Assembly (NCBI GenBank): GCA_035654775.1
Contig: DASRWB010000032.1
Coordinates: 58,255-122,254, forward strand
Source: HKST-UBA85 sp035654775
GTDB lineage: Bacteria; Bacteroidota; Bacteroidia; Flavobacteriales; Flavobacteriaceae
Direction: 5' to 3'
Length of the DNA stretch: 64,000 nt
Of the stretch, positions 35,114 to 44,791 are shown piece after piece. Below the pieces are notes generated by a model. That model did no database searches and was not told the DNA's origin. It saw nothing but the letters and a program-made list of their open reading frames with translations. Position 1 is the first letter of the stretch, and each line of letters begins with the position of its first letter. Made by a program: the position numbers and the translations under genes.

Positions 35114-36541
35114 ATGAGTGAAACTGCGCAATCGGTATGGAATAACTGTCTGAAATTCATAAAAGATAATATCCAACCTCAAGCATACAAAACATGGTTT
35201 GAACCCATTGTAGCAGTTAAATTAACTGACAACGCTTTAAGTATCCAAGTACCCAGCAAGTTTTTTTACGAGTGGCTCGAAGAACACTATGTGAAAATTT
35301 TAAAAGTAGCCTTAACCAAAGAATTAGGTGAAAAAGCCAAATTGGTTTACATTATTAAAATGGAAAACACCTACGGCAATAAAGAACCCTTCACTGAAAA
35401 AATTCCCAGCACCAACAGAACAGGATTAAAATCACAAGACGTTGATATTCCTTTGCAAAATAAAAGTCCCGAACTAAGAAACCCTTTTGTAATTCCCGGA
35501 ATTAGAAATGTTAAAATTGAATCTCAGCTTAACCCAAACTACAGTTTTGAGAATTTTCTTGAAGGTGAATCCAACCGTTTGGCCAGAAATGCCGGTTTAG
35601 CCGTAGCCTCAAAACCCGGAGGCACTTCATTCAACCCACTTTTAATTTTTGGTGGTGTTGGACTAGGTAAAACTCACTTGGCACACGCTATTGGTGTTGA
35701 CATTAAAGACAAATATCCCGAAAAAACAGTGCTGTATATTTCAGCAGAAAAATTCACTCAACAATACATCGATTCTGTCAAGAAAAACAACCGAAACGAC
35801 TTTATTCACTTCTACCAAATTATAGATGTGTTAATCATAGATGACGTACAATTTCTGTCCGGAAAATCCGGAACACAAGATGTCTTTTTCCATATTTTCA
35901 ACCACCTGCATCAAAACGGAAAGCAAGTTATTTTAACCAGTGACAAAGCACCTGTAGATATGCAAGACATTGAACAGCGATTACTCTCAAGATTCAAATG
36001 GGGATTATCCGCAGAGTTGCAAACTCCCGATTTTGAAACCCGTATTTCCATACTTAAAAACAAATTGTACCGCGATGGCGTAGAAATGCCAAATGATATT
36101 ATTGAGTATGTAGCAAAGCATATCAAAACAAACATCAGAGAACTTGAAGGCGCAATAATTTCGCTTATCGCACAATCTTCTTTTAATAAAAAAGAAGTAA
36201 CTATTGATTTAGCCAAGCAAGTAGTTGAAAAATTTGTAAAAAACACCAAACGGGAAGTATCTATAGACTATATCCAAAAAGTAGTTTCAGATTATTTTCA
36301 AATGGATATCAACACCTTGCAATCTAAAACCCGAAAACGACATATTGTACAAGCCAGACAACTCGCTATGTTTTTTGCAAAAAAATTCACCAAAGCTTCT
36401 CTGGCCAGTATAGGTTCACAAATTGGAAAAAGAGATCATGCTACCGTACTTCACGCTTGTAAAACGGTTGACAACTTAACGTCAACAGATAAGCAATTCA
36501 GAAAGTATGTAGAAGATTTAACCAAAAAATTTTCAGGATAA
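35114..36541 (+). CDS. dnaA: Chromosomal replication initiator protein DnaA
   Basis: 475 residues with the four DnaA domains: N-terminal helicase-loading domain (WNNCLKFIKDNIQPQAYKTW), variable linker (about 90-130), AAA+ domain with Walker A GGVGLGKT (about 180-187) and Walker B LIIDDVQFL, and a C-terminal DNA-binding domain with the RDHATVLHACKTV signature. The 184-base upstream spacer has only one loose DnaA-box-like site (TTGTTCACA), so this locus does not look like the origin. Confidence 0.96.
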   Translation: MSETAQSVWNNCLKFIKDNIQPQAYKTWFEPIVAVKLTDNALSIQVPSKFFYEWLEEHYVKILKVALTKELGEKAKLVYIIKMENTYGNKEPFTEKIPSTNRTGLKSQDVDIPLQNKSPELRNPFVIPGIRNVKIESQLNPNYSFENFLEGESNRLARNAGLAVASKPGGTSFNPLLIFGGVGLGKTHLAHAIGVDIKDKYPEKTVLYISAEKFTQQYIDSVKKNNRNDFIHFYQIIDVLIIDDVQFLSGKSGTQDVFFHIFNHLHQNGKQVILTSDKAPVDMQDIEQRLLSRFKWGLSAELQTPDFETRISILKNKLYRDGVEMPNDIIEYVAKHIKTNIRELEGAIISLIAQSSFNKKEVTIDLAKQVVEKFVKNTKREVSIDYIQKVVSDYFQMDINTLQSKTRKRHIVQARQLAMFFAKKFTKASLASIGSQIGKRDHATVLHACKTVDNLTSTDKQFRKYVEDLTKKFSG

Positions 36542-36553
36542 ATTCCGTTTAGT

Positions 36554-37006
36554 ATGACAAAAATATTGATGGTTTGTCTTGGTAACATTTGCCGTTCACC
36601 AATGGCAGAAGGAATTTTACGGGCCAAAGTTGCATCAGAAAAAATAATAGTAGACTCAGCCGGAACAGGAAACTACCATATAGGCGATCCGCCGGATCCC
36701 CGATCTATAAAAATTGGTGAAAAATATGGTATAGATATTTCACATTTGAGAGGAAGACAATTTACTGTCGCAGATTTTGATACATTTGATATTATTTATG
36801 TCATGGATGAATCCAACTACCAACATGTAGTAAAACTATCTCGCAGTGACACCGACATACGAAAAGTTAAATTTATTTTAGACGAGATATATCCCAATCA
36901 AAACTATAATGTTCCTGACCCTTATCACGGCAATCTTCATCAGTTTGACGCCATGTATAAAATGCTTGATGAAGCCTGTGAGGCAATTGCCTCTAAGTTA
37001 AGCTAA
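36554..37006 (+). CDS. Low molecular weight protein-tyrosine phosphatase
   Basis: 150 residues. The P-loop CLGNICRSP has the nucleophile Cys 8 and Arg 14, and the general acid Asp is in VPDPYHG (about 118-124). Cytosolic. In Gram-negative bacteria such phosphatases often serve polysaccharide export with a tyrosine kinase, but no such genes are close. It lies 12 bases after dnaA and may be cotranscribed with it. Confidence 0.92.
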   Translation: MTKILMVCLGNICRSPMAEGILRAKVASEKIIVDSAGTGNYHIGDPPDPRSIKIGEKYGIDISHLRGRQFTVADFDTFDIIYVMDESNYQHVVKLSRSDTDIRKVKFILDEIYPNQNYNVPDPYHGNLHQFDAMYKMLDEACEAIASKLS

Positions 37007-37051
37007 TGTCATATTTTTTATATCTTTATCAAAAAACATAATCCATACACA

Positions 37052-38449
37052 ATGAGAACCTATTTTCTGAAATTTACAGCGCTTTTATTTAGCTGTTATC
37101 TTTGGGCACAACCCAGTATATCCCTACAAAGTTTTGGCCCGACTTTTAACAGTCCCATTACCATAAAAAATGCCGGAGACAGTCGCTTGTTTATAGTAGA
37201 AAAAAGTGGTAGAATACAAATTTTAAATGATGATGGAACCGTTAATGCTACTCCATTTCTTGATATAGACGACAGAGTGATTAATACCGGAAGCGAACGC
37301 GGTTTATTGGGTCTTGCTTTTCATCCTAATTACAGCACAAATGGGTATTTTTACGTAAACTATATAGACAACGCCGGAAATACTGTAATTTCAAGATTTA
37401 GTAGAAATTCAGAAAATGGTAATCTGGCCGATACAGATTCAGAGTATACACTTTTAAATATAGCTCAACCCTATTCTAACCACAACGGTGGCGATTTGGC
37501 CTTTGGAACAAACGGATATTTATATATCGCATTAGGCGATGGCGGAAGCGGCGGAGATCCTGGAAACAGAGCGCAGTCGTTAAACACTTTACTGGGAAAA
37601 CTACTGCGAATAGATGTTGATAACGGCGAACCTTACGGCATACCCAGCGACAATCCTTTTCTAAATGATGGCAACCCGAATACACTTCCTGAAATTTGGG
37701 CTTACGGATTACGAAACCCTTGGCGCTTTTCTATTGACAGTGCTAACGAAGATTTGTGGATTGCCGATGTAGGTCAAAATGAATACGAAGAAATTAATCG
37801 AGTACCTATAAGTGTTGGCGGACTAAATTACGGATGGCGATGCTATGAAGCAAATTATGCCTATAACACTTCAGGTTGTCCACCGGCAAATACAATGATT
37901 TTCCCCGTAGCCGATTATGCGCACAGCACGCCCGGCGAATTTTTTAAATGTTCTATTACCGGTGGCTATAAATACAGTGGAACCCAATATCCCAATTTTA
38001 TGGGGCTTTATTTTTTTGCAGATTATTGTAGTGATGAAATAGGTTATCTGGAAAACATTAACGGAACCTGGGAAATGACACTTCAAGGTCCTTTTACCTC
38101 CAACGGATGGACAACTTTTGGCGAAGATGTAAATGGTGAATTATATATAGCAGGCATAAGTTCAGGGCAAGTATACAAACTGGTAGACAACAACTTAAGT
38201 ACAACCGATTTTTCTGAACAAACGGTCAAGCTGTTTCCTAATCCTGCTAAAAATCAAGTTACAATTTCAACCGCAAGTTATCAACATAAAACTTACGAAC
38301 TGTATGACATTTCCGGAAAAAAAATAAATACTTTTGAAACCAAAAACAAAGCTTACACTATAGATATTTCAGATTTAAATCAAGGTTTATATTACCTAAA
38401 ATGTACAACTACTGAGGCCACGTTTGTAAAAAAACTTATTGTTAAGTAA
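37052..38449 (+). CDS. Secreted PQQ-dependent sugar dehydrogenase-like protein with T9SS sorting domain
   Basis: 465 residues. A signal peptide (about 1-19) is followed by a six-bladed beta-propeller of the glucose/sorbosone dehydrogenase family (GSERGLLGLAFHPNYSTNG, NHNGGDLAFGTNGYLYIALG, WAYGLRNPWRFSID, YGWRCYEANYAY) to about residue 380. A C-terminal type A sorting domain has KLFPNPAKNQVTIS and LNQGLYYLKC. The propeller includes the His and Arg-rich blades used for PQQ and Ca binding in Asd/YliI proteins. The substrate is an unknown aldose. It should act outside the cell or at the surface. Confidence 0.9.
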   Translation: MRTYFLKFTALLFSCYLWAQPSISLQSFGPTFNSPITIKNAGDSRLFIVEKSGRIQILNDDGTVNATPFLDIDDRVINTGSERGLLGLAFHPNYSTNGYFYVNYIDNAGNTVISRFSRNSENGNLADTDSEYTLLNIAQPYSNHNGGDLAFGTNGYLYIALGDGGSGGDPGNRAQSLNTLLGKLLRIDVDNGEPYGIPSDNPFLNDGNPNTLPEIWAYGLRNPWRFSIDSANEDLWIADVGQNEYEEINRVPISVGGLNYGWRCYEANYAYNTSGCPPANTMIFPVADYAHSTPGEFFKCSITGGYKYSGTQYPNFMGLYFFADYCSDEIGYLENINGTWEMTLQGPFTSNGWTTFGEDVNGELYIAGISSGQVYKLVDNNLSTTDFSEQTVKLFPNPAKNQVTISTASYQHKTYELYDISGKKINTFETKNKAYTIDISDLNQGLYYLKCTTTEATFVKKLIVK

Positions 38450-38451
38450 AG

Positions 38452-39165
38452 ATGCGTAAAAATGGCGTTCTCTATCTTATTCCTACTACCTTAGGAGAAA
38501 GCAATCCTGAAGACGTACTCCCCGTTTTAGTAAAAAAACATATTGAACACCTTAGGTTTTATATTGCCGAGAATGAAAAAACAGCAAGGCGATTTATCAA
38601 AAAAATAAGCCCTGAAACAAAGCAAGCTACTTTACAATTCAGTGTTTTAAACAAATACACACAAGCTGAAGAAAAGAACAAATTTTTAAACCCTTGTCTT
38701 TCCGGAGAAGATATAGGGTTGCTTTCAGAAGCAGGTTGTCCGGCTGTAGCTGATCCCGGAGCATCAATAGTAAAACTCGCTCACGAAAAAGATATAAAGG
38801 TAGTTCCGCTTGTAGGTCCGTCTTCAATTATTTTAGCCCTGATGAGTTCCGGGCTAAACGGTCAAAATTTTGCTTTTAACGGGTACTTGCCTATAGATAG
38901 GGTGAACAAAAAGAAAGAATTAAAACGTTTAGAAAAACTTTCCTTTCAATTCAATCAAGCGCAATTATTTATTGAAACCCCTTACAGAAACAATCAGTTA
39001 ATGGAAGATATATGTGCTTCATTGCACGACAGCACTTCCGTGTGCGTCGCTTGCGACTTAACACTTCCTTCTGAGTTCATTAAAACAAAACCCGTAAGCT
39101 ACTGGAAAAAAAATAGTGTAGATCTTCATAAAAAACCTACACTATTTATTATTCAAAAATTTTAA
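38452..39165 (+). CDS. Tetrapyrrole methylase-family SAM-dependent methyltransferase (RsmI-like)
   Basis: 237 residues. The N-terminal part has LSEAGCPAVADPGASIVKLAH and the SAM-binding VPLVGPSSIILALMSSGLNGQNFAFNGYLP, as in RsmI, the 16S rRNA 2'-O-methyltransferase for C1402. It differs from classical RsmI in its N-terminus (LYLIPTTLGE) and lacks the long C-terminal extension, so it belongs to the shorter RsmI-like paralogue group common in Bacteroidetes. Target rRNA modification is inferred. It begins two bases after the previous stop. Confidence 0.82.
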   Translation: MRKNGVLYLIPTTLGESNPEDVLPVLVKKHIEHLRFYIAENEKTARRFIKKISPETKQATLQFSVLNKYTQAEEKNKFLNPCLSGEDIGLLSEAGCPAVADPGASIVKLAHEKDIKVVPLVGPSSIILALMSSGLNGQNFAFNGYLPIDRVNKKKELKRLEKLSFQFNQAQLFIETPYRNNQLMEDICASLHDSTSVCVACDLTLPSEFIKTKPVSYWKKNSVDLHKKPTLFIIQKF

Positions 39166-39171
39166 AAAAAT

Positions 39172-39843
39172 CTAACTTCTTTCGGTCTTTACTTTAGCCT
39201 TTCGGTTAGGTTTTACAAATGAAGTATCGTATCCTGAAAACTTCTTCATGTAATAAGCAACAGTAGTACCATAACCATCAGCAAAATCCAGTTGTCCGGC
39301 CGTATGCAAGTATTTTTTTACATTTCCGGGTCCGGCTAAATGGGCTGCAGCCAAAATTCCAGACTCCGTAATTAATATATCGTTTATCTTTTTTCCGGAA
39401 AAATTTTGTATTTCTCTTCTCAAAATCCACTTGTTTCGCTCTGCATTTGCCAAAAAGGCTTTCTCTTGCAGCTCAGGAGTTTTTAAAAATTGAGCCGGAT
39501 TGTAAACACCTATTAGTTTTAGGGTTTCTTTTCCAAATTGGTATTTTCCAAGATATCCGTAGGTATTTACAGAAAAATAATTACCACCGGATTCTTTAAA
39601 ACCTAATGCCTCTTTAAAGCCTATAAACGATTTTCCTAAATGGGGTGTAAAAGGCTTGGCTAAACTATTTAACTCAATAGCAGGGTCAAAACCAACTGAA
39701 TGATGTACAGTGTGGTTAAAATTCGAAACATTTGCTGAAAAAGAAGTAAATGTCTCTGACGTAGTTTTTGCACTCAATGAAATGTACAATAAAACTGATA
39801 TTGTAAGCGATAGGGCAAAGTAACTTCCAATATTTTTTATCAT
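39172..39843 (-). CDS. Exported lysozyme-like protein (putative transglycosylase domain)
   Basis: About 223 residues from the ATG at 39843; an upstream in-frame Met exists at 39867. An N-terminal membrane helix or signal (IGSYFALSLTISVLLYISLS) is followed by FKESGGNYFSVNTYGYLGKYQFG, a Glu and GYLGKYQFG pattern found in lysozyme-superfamily murein hydrolases. ILAAAHLAGPGNVKKYL and GYGTTVAYYMKKFSGY follow. It stands at the end of a leftward cluster with mltG and dapF. Peptidoglycan cleavage is inferred, not shown. Confidence 0.7.
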   Translation of the reverse strand: MIKNIGSYFALSLTISVLLYISLSAKTTSETFTSFSANVSNFNHTVHHSVGFDPAIELNSLAKPFTPHLGKSFIGFKEALGFKESGGNYFSVNTYGYLGKYQFGKETLKLIGVYNPAQFLKTPELQEKAFLANAERNKWILRREIQNFSGKKINDILITESGILAAAHLAGPGNVKKYLHTAGQLDFADGYGTTVAYYMKKFSGYDTSFVKPNRKAKVKTERS

Positions 39844-39904
39844 AATTTTTAATTTCTTCAAAATCAAAATTATAGGTGATTTTAATCTTGAAAATTTCAG
39901 CGTG

Positions 39905-39912
39905 CAAAGGTA
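39905..39912 (-). promoter_or_regulatory. -7 box of the lysozyme-like gene
   Basis: Minus strand TACCTTTG matches TAnnTTTG, about 60 bases before the preferred ATG at 39843. Confidence 0.5.
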
Positions 39913-39953
39913 TAACTATTTCTTAAAATGTGAAAATTACTCGATTAAAGGTT

Positions 39954-40868
39954 TTAAAAATAGATTCCGTGAAGCTTAATGTCATTTTTATCGGTGAACT
40001 CCACAGCCGGAAATGGCACTTTTATGACATTAAAAACACTAAAAATGGTCTTTAAAACATGTGAGTTTGTTTCAATTTTGGTCAAATCTACATCTAAACT
40101 TAAAAACAATTGTCGCTTCCTATGCGGAGTTATTATAAAATTATCAACAGCTTCCGTTTTTGAACCGGTTAACATCCCTTTTCCGCTATAGCCCAATGCA
40201 ACATTCAGCCATTTTGGAAACTTACAGCTTTTAAAAAAAGAGTGTACGTTTGCACTCAGCCAGTAGGTTTGTCCGTTGTAATCTTTTAGCATTTCTTCTA
40301 GAAAACCATTTCCAAGTTTTTCAGGGTTTTGACTTGCATAAGCGGTTTGATGAAATGAATATTTCAACACAACACGTTGTTCTTTCCAAAGCAATTCTTG
40401 TCCTATATATAAGGACGCACCTGTTGCATTGGCTAACATATCGGTCCATGAAAAACCCCATTCTTTTGAAAAACCATCAAAAATTTCAATTACTGTCAGG
40501 TAGGAAAATCCCAAAGTTGCACCATACCACAACTGACTTTTTTTGCTTACACCGCTCCATTGTAATACTTCTGCCCCAATTCTACCTAGCTGATACGCCG
40601 AGTATACATGTCCCAACTTGTCCATTTGCAACCACTCTCCGGAATCATTTGTGGTATGAAATGAAGATTGTTCATACGATTGATACCAAAGTTGATTTAA
40701 CGCTAACAGTGATGTTCCTGCCAAAGCACTTTCTGTAATGACAACTGTATTTCGTCTTTGTAAGCTAAGTGTGTCGGCAGGTTTTAAAAAGGAATTGAGC
40801 GTTGACTGCGATACGGCACTGAACGCCAAAAGCAAAAAAATACCTGTATATATTTTAAGAAATTGCAA
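39954..40868 (-). CDS. DUF2279 family outer-membrane or periplasmic protein
   Basis: 304 residues with a signal peptide (about 1-20). The conserved stretch DKLGHVYSAYQLGRIGAEVLQWSG, GFSKEWGFSWTDMLANATGASLYIGQ marks DUF2279 (PF10043). The pattern of His, Asp and short hydrophobic segments, and a C-terminal half rich in alternating strands, suggests a membrane-associated protein. No reaction known. It follows mltG by two bases and is probably cotranscribed with it. Confidence 0.8.
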   Translation of the reverse strand: MQFLKIYTGIFLLLAFSAVSQSTLNSFLKPADTLSLQRRNTVVITESALAGTSLLALNQLWYQSYEQSSFHTTNDSGEWLQMDKLGHVYSAYQLGRIGAEVLQWSGVSKKSQLWYGATLGFSYLTVIEIFDGFSKEWGFSWTDMLANATGASLYIGQELLWKEQRVVLKYSFHQTAYASQNPEKLGNGFLEEMLKDYNGQTYWLSANVHSFFKSCKFPKWLNVALGYSGKGMLTGSKTEAVDNFIITPHRKRQLFLSLDVDLTKIETNSHVLKTIFSVFNVIKVPFPAVEFTDKNDIKLHGIYF

Positions 40869-40870
40869 AA

Positions 40871-41914
40871 TTACCTGTTAATTCCCTGAGTAGATAAATA
40901 GTGCTGATAGGCTCTGGCATTAATATTATGTTGAGCCAATGTTTTGGCAAATTTATGGTATCCTAATCGTGTAGCGTCTGCCGCAAAATAATAGTATTGG
41001 TGTTTTTCATAGTTTAGTACTGCATCTATTGCCGTTATGTCCGGCATGGAAATAAGTCCCGGCGGCAAACCATTATACTTATAAGTATTATAAGGAGAGT
41101 TGATTTCTTTGTGTACATTTAATACTCTTTTGATAATGGTATTTTTATATTTTGGCAATTGGTAAGCGGCAAATTTGAGCGTTGGATCTGCTTGTAAAGG
41201 CATCCCAATTTTTAAGCGATTTATATAAACACCGGCTATTGTAGGTTGTTCTTCGGGTTGCTTTGATTCTTCATGAACTATAGAAGCCAGTGTGGTAACT
41301 TGATGAAGGGTAAGCCCTAAAGAAGCTGCTTTTTCTTTTCTGGAATTGTTCCAGAAACGATGATATTCTTTTAGCATTCTGTCTCTAAAAGCTGCAGCAT
41401 CAGTATTCCAGAAGAATTCATAACTGTTTGGAATATACATTCCTAAAGCTGTTTCTGCATTAAATTGATTTTCTTTTAAAAAGTTTTCATCATACATAGC
41501 TTCCAGTAAGGAAATACTGTCTGCCTCTATTTGTGCAGAAACCCTTCCAGCCAGTTTTTCTAAGGTTTCCTGATTATTGAACGCTAGCCTAATGGGAATA
41601 TTTTTACTTCTTATGGAATTAATAATTTCATTATTATTCATTCCTTTTTTTATTTCAAATTTGCCGGCTTTAATATGAGTTGTATATTTTTTTTGACGAG
41701 CAAGTGCATCGAAGGATTCTATGTTTTTAAGTAAGGGTTTTAGTTGTTCTCTTACATCAATATAGTTGGCATTTGTAGGAATATAAACATATTCTATAGA
41801 CGTGTTGAATGCCGTATTTACTTTAAACATGGCGCTATACACATAGTAGGCAAAAAATCCAAAAAAAACCAATCCTACTAATAATATTCCTACGGCTATT
41901 TTTTTTATATACAT
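40871..41914 (-). CDS. mltG: Endolytic murein transglycosylase
   Basis: Cuts nascent glycan strands and so helps terminate them. 347 residues: an N-terminal membrane anchor (about 8-28), a LysM-like region (PTNANYIDVREQLKPLLK), then the YceG/MltG domain with GMYIPNSYEFFW, the catalytic Glu in ASIVHEES, GVYINRLKIGMPLQADPT and NTYKYNGLPPGLISMP. All hallmarks present. It overlaps the upstream acetyltransferase by ten bases. Confidence 0.95.
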   Translation of the reverse strand: MYIKKIAVGILLVGLVFFGFFAYYVYSAMFKVNTAFNTSIEYVYIPTNANYIDVREQLKPLLKNIESFDALARQKKYTTHIKAGKFEIKKGMNNNEIINSIRSKNIPIRLAFNNQETLEKLAGRVSAQIEADSISLLEAMYDENFLKENQFNAETALGMYIPNSYEFFWNTDAAAFRDRMLKEYHRFWNNSRKEKAASLGLTLHQVTTLASIVHEESKQPEEQPTIAGVYINRLKIGMPLQADPTLKFAAYQLPKYKNTIIKRVLNVHKEINSPYNTYKYNGLPPGLISMPDITAIDAVLNYEKHQYYYFAADATRLGYHKFAKTLAQHNINARAYQHYLSTQGINR

Positions 41915-42438
41915 TTGTTTTTTACGAGTTGTAATAAATATTCGTTTGTAAATGTTCCGTTGCTGTAATTCCAGTCTTTTTTTAGACCCACTTTTTGGAA
42001 ACCGGCATTTTGAAACAATTTTAGGCTTTGTTCGTTGTCTTCGGCTATGTTGCAGTACAATTGATGTAAATCCAGCTTGTTAAAACTGTACTGTATTAAT
42101 AAGTGTAATGCTTCTGTTCCAAAACCTTGTTGTCTGTTTTTGTTGTTTTTTATTAAAATTCCAACACCTGCGCGTTTGTTTTTAAAATCAAAATCAAATA
42201 AATCTATCATTCCCAGAGGCTTGTTCTTTTCTGCTTCTATAATTAAGCGCAACTGCTTCACTTCAAAGATATCTTTATGTGCATTTTGTACATATTGCTG
42301 AATGGTATGCTTAGAAAATGGGGTTTGCGTATGGCTTAATTCCCAAAGGGTTTCATCATTTTCTACATCAAAAATAAAGGCAGCATCTTCTGGCTCAACG
42401 GCTCTTAGGTATATTTTTTCACCTCTTAATGTAATCAT
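41905..42438 (-). CDS. GNAT family N-acetyltransferase (RimJ/RimL-like)
   Basis: 177 residues, single GNAT domain of the acetyltransf_3 type: GEKIYLRAVEPEDAAFIF at the start, VGILIKNNKNRQQGFGTEAL for acetyl-CoA binding, LYCNIAEDNEQSLKLFQNAGF. Substrate may be a protein N-terminus or a small amine. It overlaps dapF by four bases and mltG by ten, so it is translated with both; whether it modifies cell-wall components is speculation from position. Confidence 0.87.
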   Translation of the reverse strand: MITLRGEKIYLRAVEPEDAAFIFDVENDETLWELSHTQTPFSKHTIQQYVQNAHKDIFEVKQLRLIIEAEKNKPLGMIDLFDFDFKNKRAGVGILIKNNKNRQQGFGTEALHLLIQYSFNKLDLHQLYCNIAEDNEQSLKLFQNAGFQKVGLKKDWNYSNGTFTNEYLLQLVKNKCI

Positions 42439-43211
42439 GTTATTTTTCCTTTAAAGACAAGTGTTGCGTTTCCTTGAAGCCAAATATCATGGTATTCATT
42501 GTTTTTTGTTTTAAAAGAAACCATCAGATTTCCGCCGGGTGTTACTAGTTTTATTTTATTTGACCGTGTTTGTTTAATAAAATGCATGGCCAGAGCCACA
42601 GCTGTAACTCCGGTTCCACAGGATAACGTTTCTGCTTCTACACCACGTTCGTAGGTGCGTACCTTAAAAACGGTTTCGGAAACTTTTTCTACAAAATTTA
42701 CATTTACTCCTTTTTCGTTGTATGTTTTATTGTATCGTATTTCTGCTCCTTTTTTTAAAACATTACTATTTTCAATGTCTTGGGTTAGCTGCACATGATG
42801 TGGCGAACCTGTATTTAAAAACTGATAAGTTTCGTGGTTTTGTATGTGAGTAACATTTTGCATTTTAAGTTTTACGATTTCTCCTTCAAGTATACTTTCG
42901 TGTAACCCGTCAACAGCCTCAAATACAGCACTTTTATTTATAATTCCCAATTGTTTTGCAAAAGCCGTAATACATCGTCCACCGTTTCCACACATGGTGC
43001 CTTCTTTACCATCGGCATTATAATAAACCATTTTAAAATCTGCCGTTTCATGATTTTCCAACAAAAGTAACCCATCGGCTCCAATGCCAAAACGTCTGTC
43101 ACAAAGTTTAGCAATGTAATTGGTATTATTTTTGCTGAATATCTGCAAACGATTGTCTATCACTATAAAATCGTTACCGGTTCCTTGATATTTATAAAAA
43201 TTAAGTGCCAT
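42435..43211 (-). CDS. dapF: Diaminopimelate epimerase
   Basis: Converts LL- to meso-diaminopimelate for lysine and peptidoglycan. 258 residues from the ATG at 43211 (FYKYQGTGNDF follows, the usual N-terminus). The two catalytic Cys are in MCGNGGRC and SCGTGVTAVA. The longer reading frame back to 43265 is rejected because a TATATTTG box lies at 43229-43222 on this strand. First gene of the dapF-GNAT-mltG-DUF2279 overlapping cluster. Confidence 0.95.
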   Translation of the reverse strand: MALNFYKYQGTGNDFIVIDNRLQIFSKNNTNYIAKLCDRRFGIGADGLLLLENHETADFKMVYYNADGKEGTMCGNGGRCITAFAKQLGIINKSAVFEAVDGLHESILEGEIVKLKMQNVTHIQNHETYQFLNTGSPHHVQLTQDIENSNVLKKGAEIRYNKTYNEKGVNVNFVEKVSETVFKVRTYERGVEAETLSCGTGVTAVALAMHFIKQTRSNKIKLVTPGGNLMVSFKTKNNEYHDIWLQGNATLVFKGKIT

Positions 43212-43221
43212 AATTGTCCGG

Positions 43222-43229
43222 CAAATATA
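43222..43229 (-). promoter_or_regulatory. -7 box of the dapF operon
   Basis: Minus strand TATATTTG, exact TAnnTTTG match, ten bases before the ATG at 43211; it rules out the upstream start. Confidence 0.6.
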
Positions 43230-43363
43230 GTAATTATTCACCGGTATATTTACAGTGTTAAACACGCGTTAATATGTACGTTAAAATCAGTTAAAACTGA
43301 ACATTCAATTCAATAAACAATTACTTTTAATCGTTTAATAAACTATTTTAAAACTTATTTATT

Positions 43364-44773
43364 ATGAAAAAGATTCTAACCTTAGTATTTGCATCGATAT
43401 TGGGTGGAATTATTACATTAACATCCTATAAGTTAGTAATAGAAGAGCAACCTGTACTGGTTTCAGAAAATTCCACCAACACTGCATCATTTCTACAAAC
43501 TTCAAATACAACAAGTACAAACAACATAAATCCTGTAAATGCGCCGGATTTAACAGTTGCTGCAGAAAAAGCAGTACACAGTGTGGTTCATGTAAAAAAT
43601 ACAGCCATCGTTTCCAGTCCTTTAACCATTGAAGACTTTTTCTTTGGAAGACAGTCGCAACGCGCACAAGTAGGTACCGGAAGCGGCGTCATTATTTCTC
43701 CGGACGGCTATATTATCACCAACAATCATGTTATTGCCGGAGCTAGAGACATTGCTATAACCCTTAATGACAATCGTACTTATGAAGCAGAACTTATTGG
43801 TACAGACTCTAAAACAGATATTGCTTTGCTAAAAATTGATGCAGAAGAAGAATTGCCTTATACTACTTTTGCCGATTCTGATCAAGCCCGAATAGGCGAA
43901 TGGGTTTTAGCCGTTGGCAATCCGTTTAATTTAAATTCTACTGTAACCGCAGGAATAATCAGCGCCAAATCACGTGATTTATCCGGAGAAAACTATCAGT
44001 CGTTTATTCAAACCGATGCCGCCGTAAATCCGGGAAATTCAGGTGGTGCTTTAGTGAATGTCAATGGTGAATTAATTGGAATCAATACTGCCATAACTTC
44101 ACAAACCGGATCGTATATAGGCTATTCCTTTGCTGTTCCCAGTAATATTGCCCGAAAAGTAGTTGCAGATATTATGGAATTTGGAAATGTTCAAAATGGT
44201 ATTTTAGGCGTTTCCGGTACTATTCTTAATGGAACTACTGCAAACGACTTGGAATTAAACCTGACTGAAGGGTTTTATGTAGACAATGTCGAAGATGCTT
44301 CCGGAGCAAAAAAAGCAGGAATAATCAAAGGTGATGTAATTACCAAAATAGATCAAGTTAAAATTTCTAAATTTGCCGACCTTACCGGTTACTTAAATAC
44401 AAAAAGACCAGGCGATGTTGTAAATCTTACTGTACTAAGAGCAAATAATGAAAAAGTAATTCCAGTAAAACTTTCAAAAGTGGAAATCATGAAAGTAGAA
44501 TTTATGGAAATGGAATTGCGCAACCTCCCAAGTTCAGTTAAAGAAAAATACAATATAGATAACGGATTACTGGTAGTTAAAAACAATAACTACAAACTCT
44601 ACCGAAAAGTAGGACTCAATGCCGGATACATAATAACTGAAATTAATGGCATAAAATTACATTCAGTAGAAGACATAAATAAACTCAAAAGAAAATACGG
44701 CAATCTTGAAGATAATATTGAAAAAATGAGCATCATCAATCAAAACGGACAGCGCATAGAGCTCTATTTTTGA
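43364..44773 (+). CDS. Periplasmic HtrA/DegQ-type serine protease
   Basis: 469 residues. N-terminal signal/anchor (about 1-20), a trypsin-like domain with the triad His 122 (ITNNHVI), Asp 152 (KTDIALLKID) and Ser 226 (NPGNSGGALVN), then two PDZ domains (about 275-370 and 385-465). It is an envelope quality-control protease/chaperone. No TAnnTTTG box is evident upstream, so it may depend on a stress sigma factor. Terminated by a long hairpin. Confidence 0.95.
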   Translation: MKKILTLVFASILGGIITLTSYKLVIEEQPVLVSENSTNTASFLQTSNTTSTNNINPVNAPDLTVAAEKAVHSVVHVKNTAIVSSPLTIEDFFFGRQSQRAQVGTGSGVIISPDGYIITNNHVIAGARDIAITLNDNRTYEAELIGTDSKTDIALLKIDAEEELPYTTFADSDQARIGEWVLAVGNPFNLNSTVTAGIISAKSRDLSGENYQSFIQTDAAVNPGNSGGALVNVNGELIGINTAITSQTGSYIGYSFAVPSNIARKVVADIMEFGNVQNGILGVSGTILNGTTANDLELNLTEGFYVDNVEDASGAKKAGIIKGDVITKIDQVKISKFADLTGYLNTKRPGDVVNLTVLRANNEKVIPVKLSKVEIMKVEFMEMELRNLPSSVKEKYNIDNGLLVVKNNNYKLYRKVGLNAGYIITEINGIKLHSVEDINKLKRKYGNLEDNIEKMSIINQNGQRIELYF

Positions 44774-44791
44774 TAGCATTCGACCGTTTGG

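Noticed and set aside
40250..40738. 162-codon ORF opposite DUF2279
   Set aside because: Shadow frame; the DUF2279 reading has a signal peptide and conserved family blocks.
43211..43265. Eighteen-residue N-terminal extension of dapF
   Set aside because: A TATATTTG promoter box lies within it and homologues start at the later ATG.
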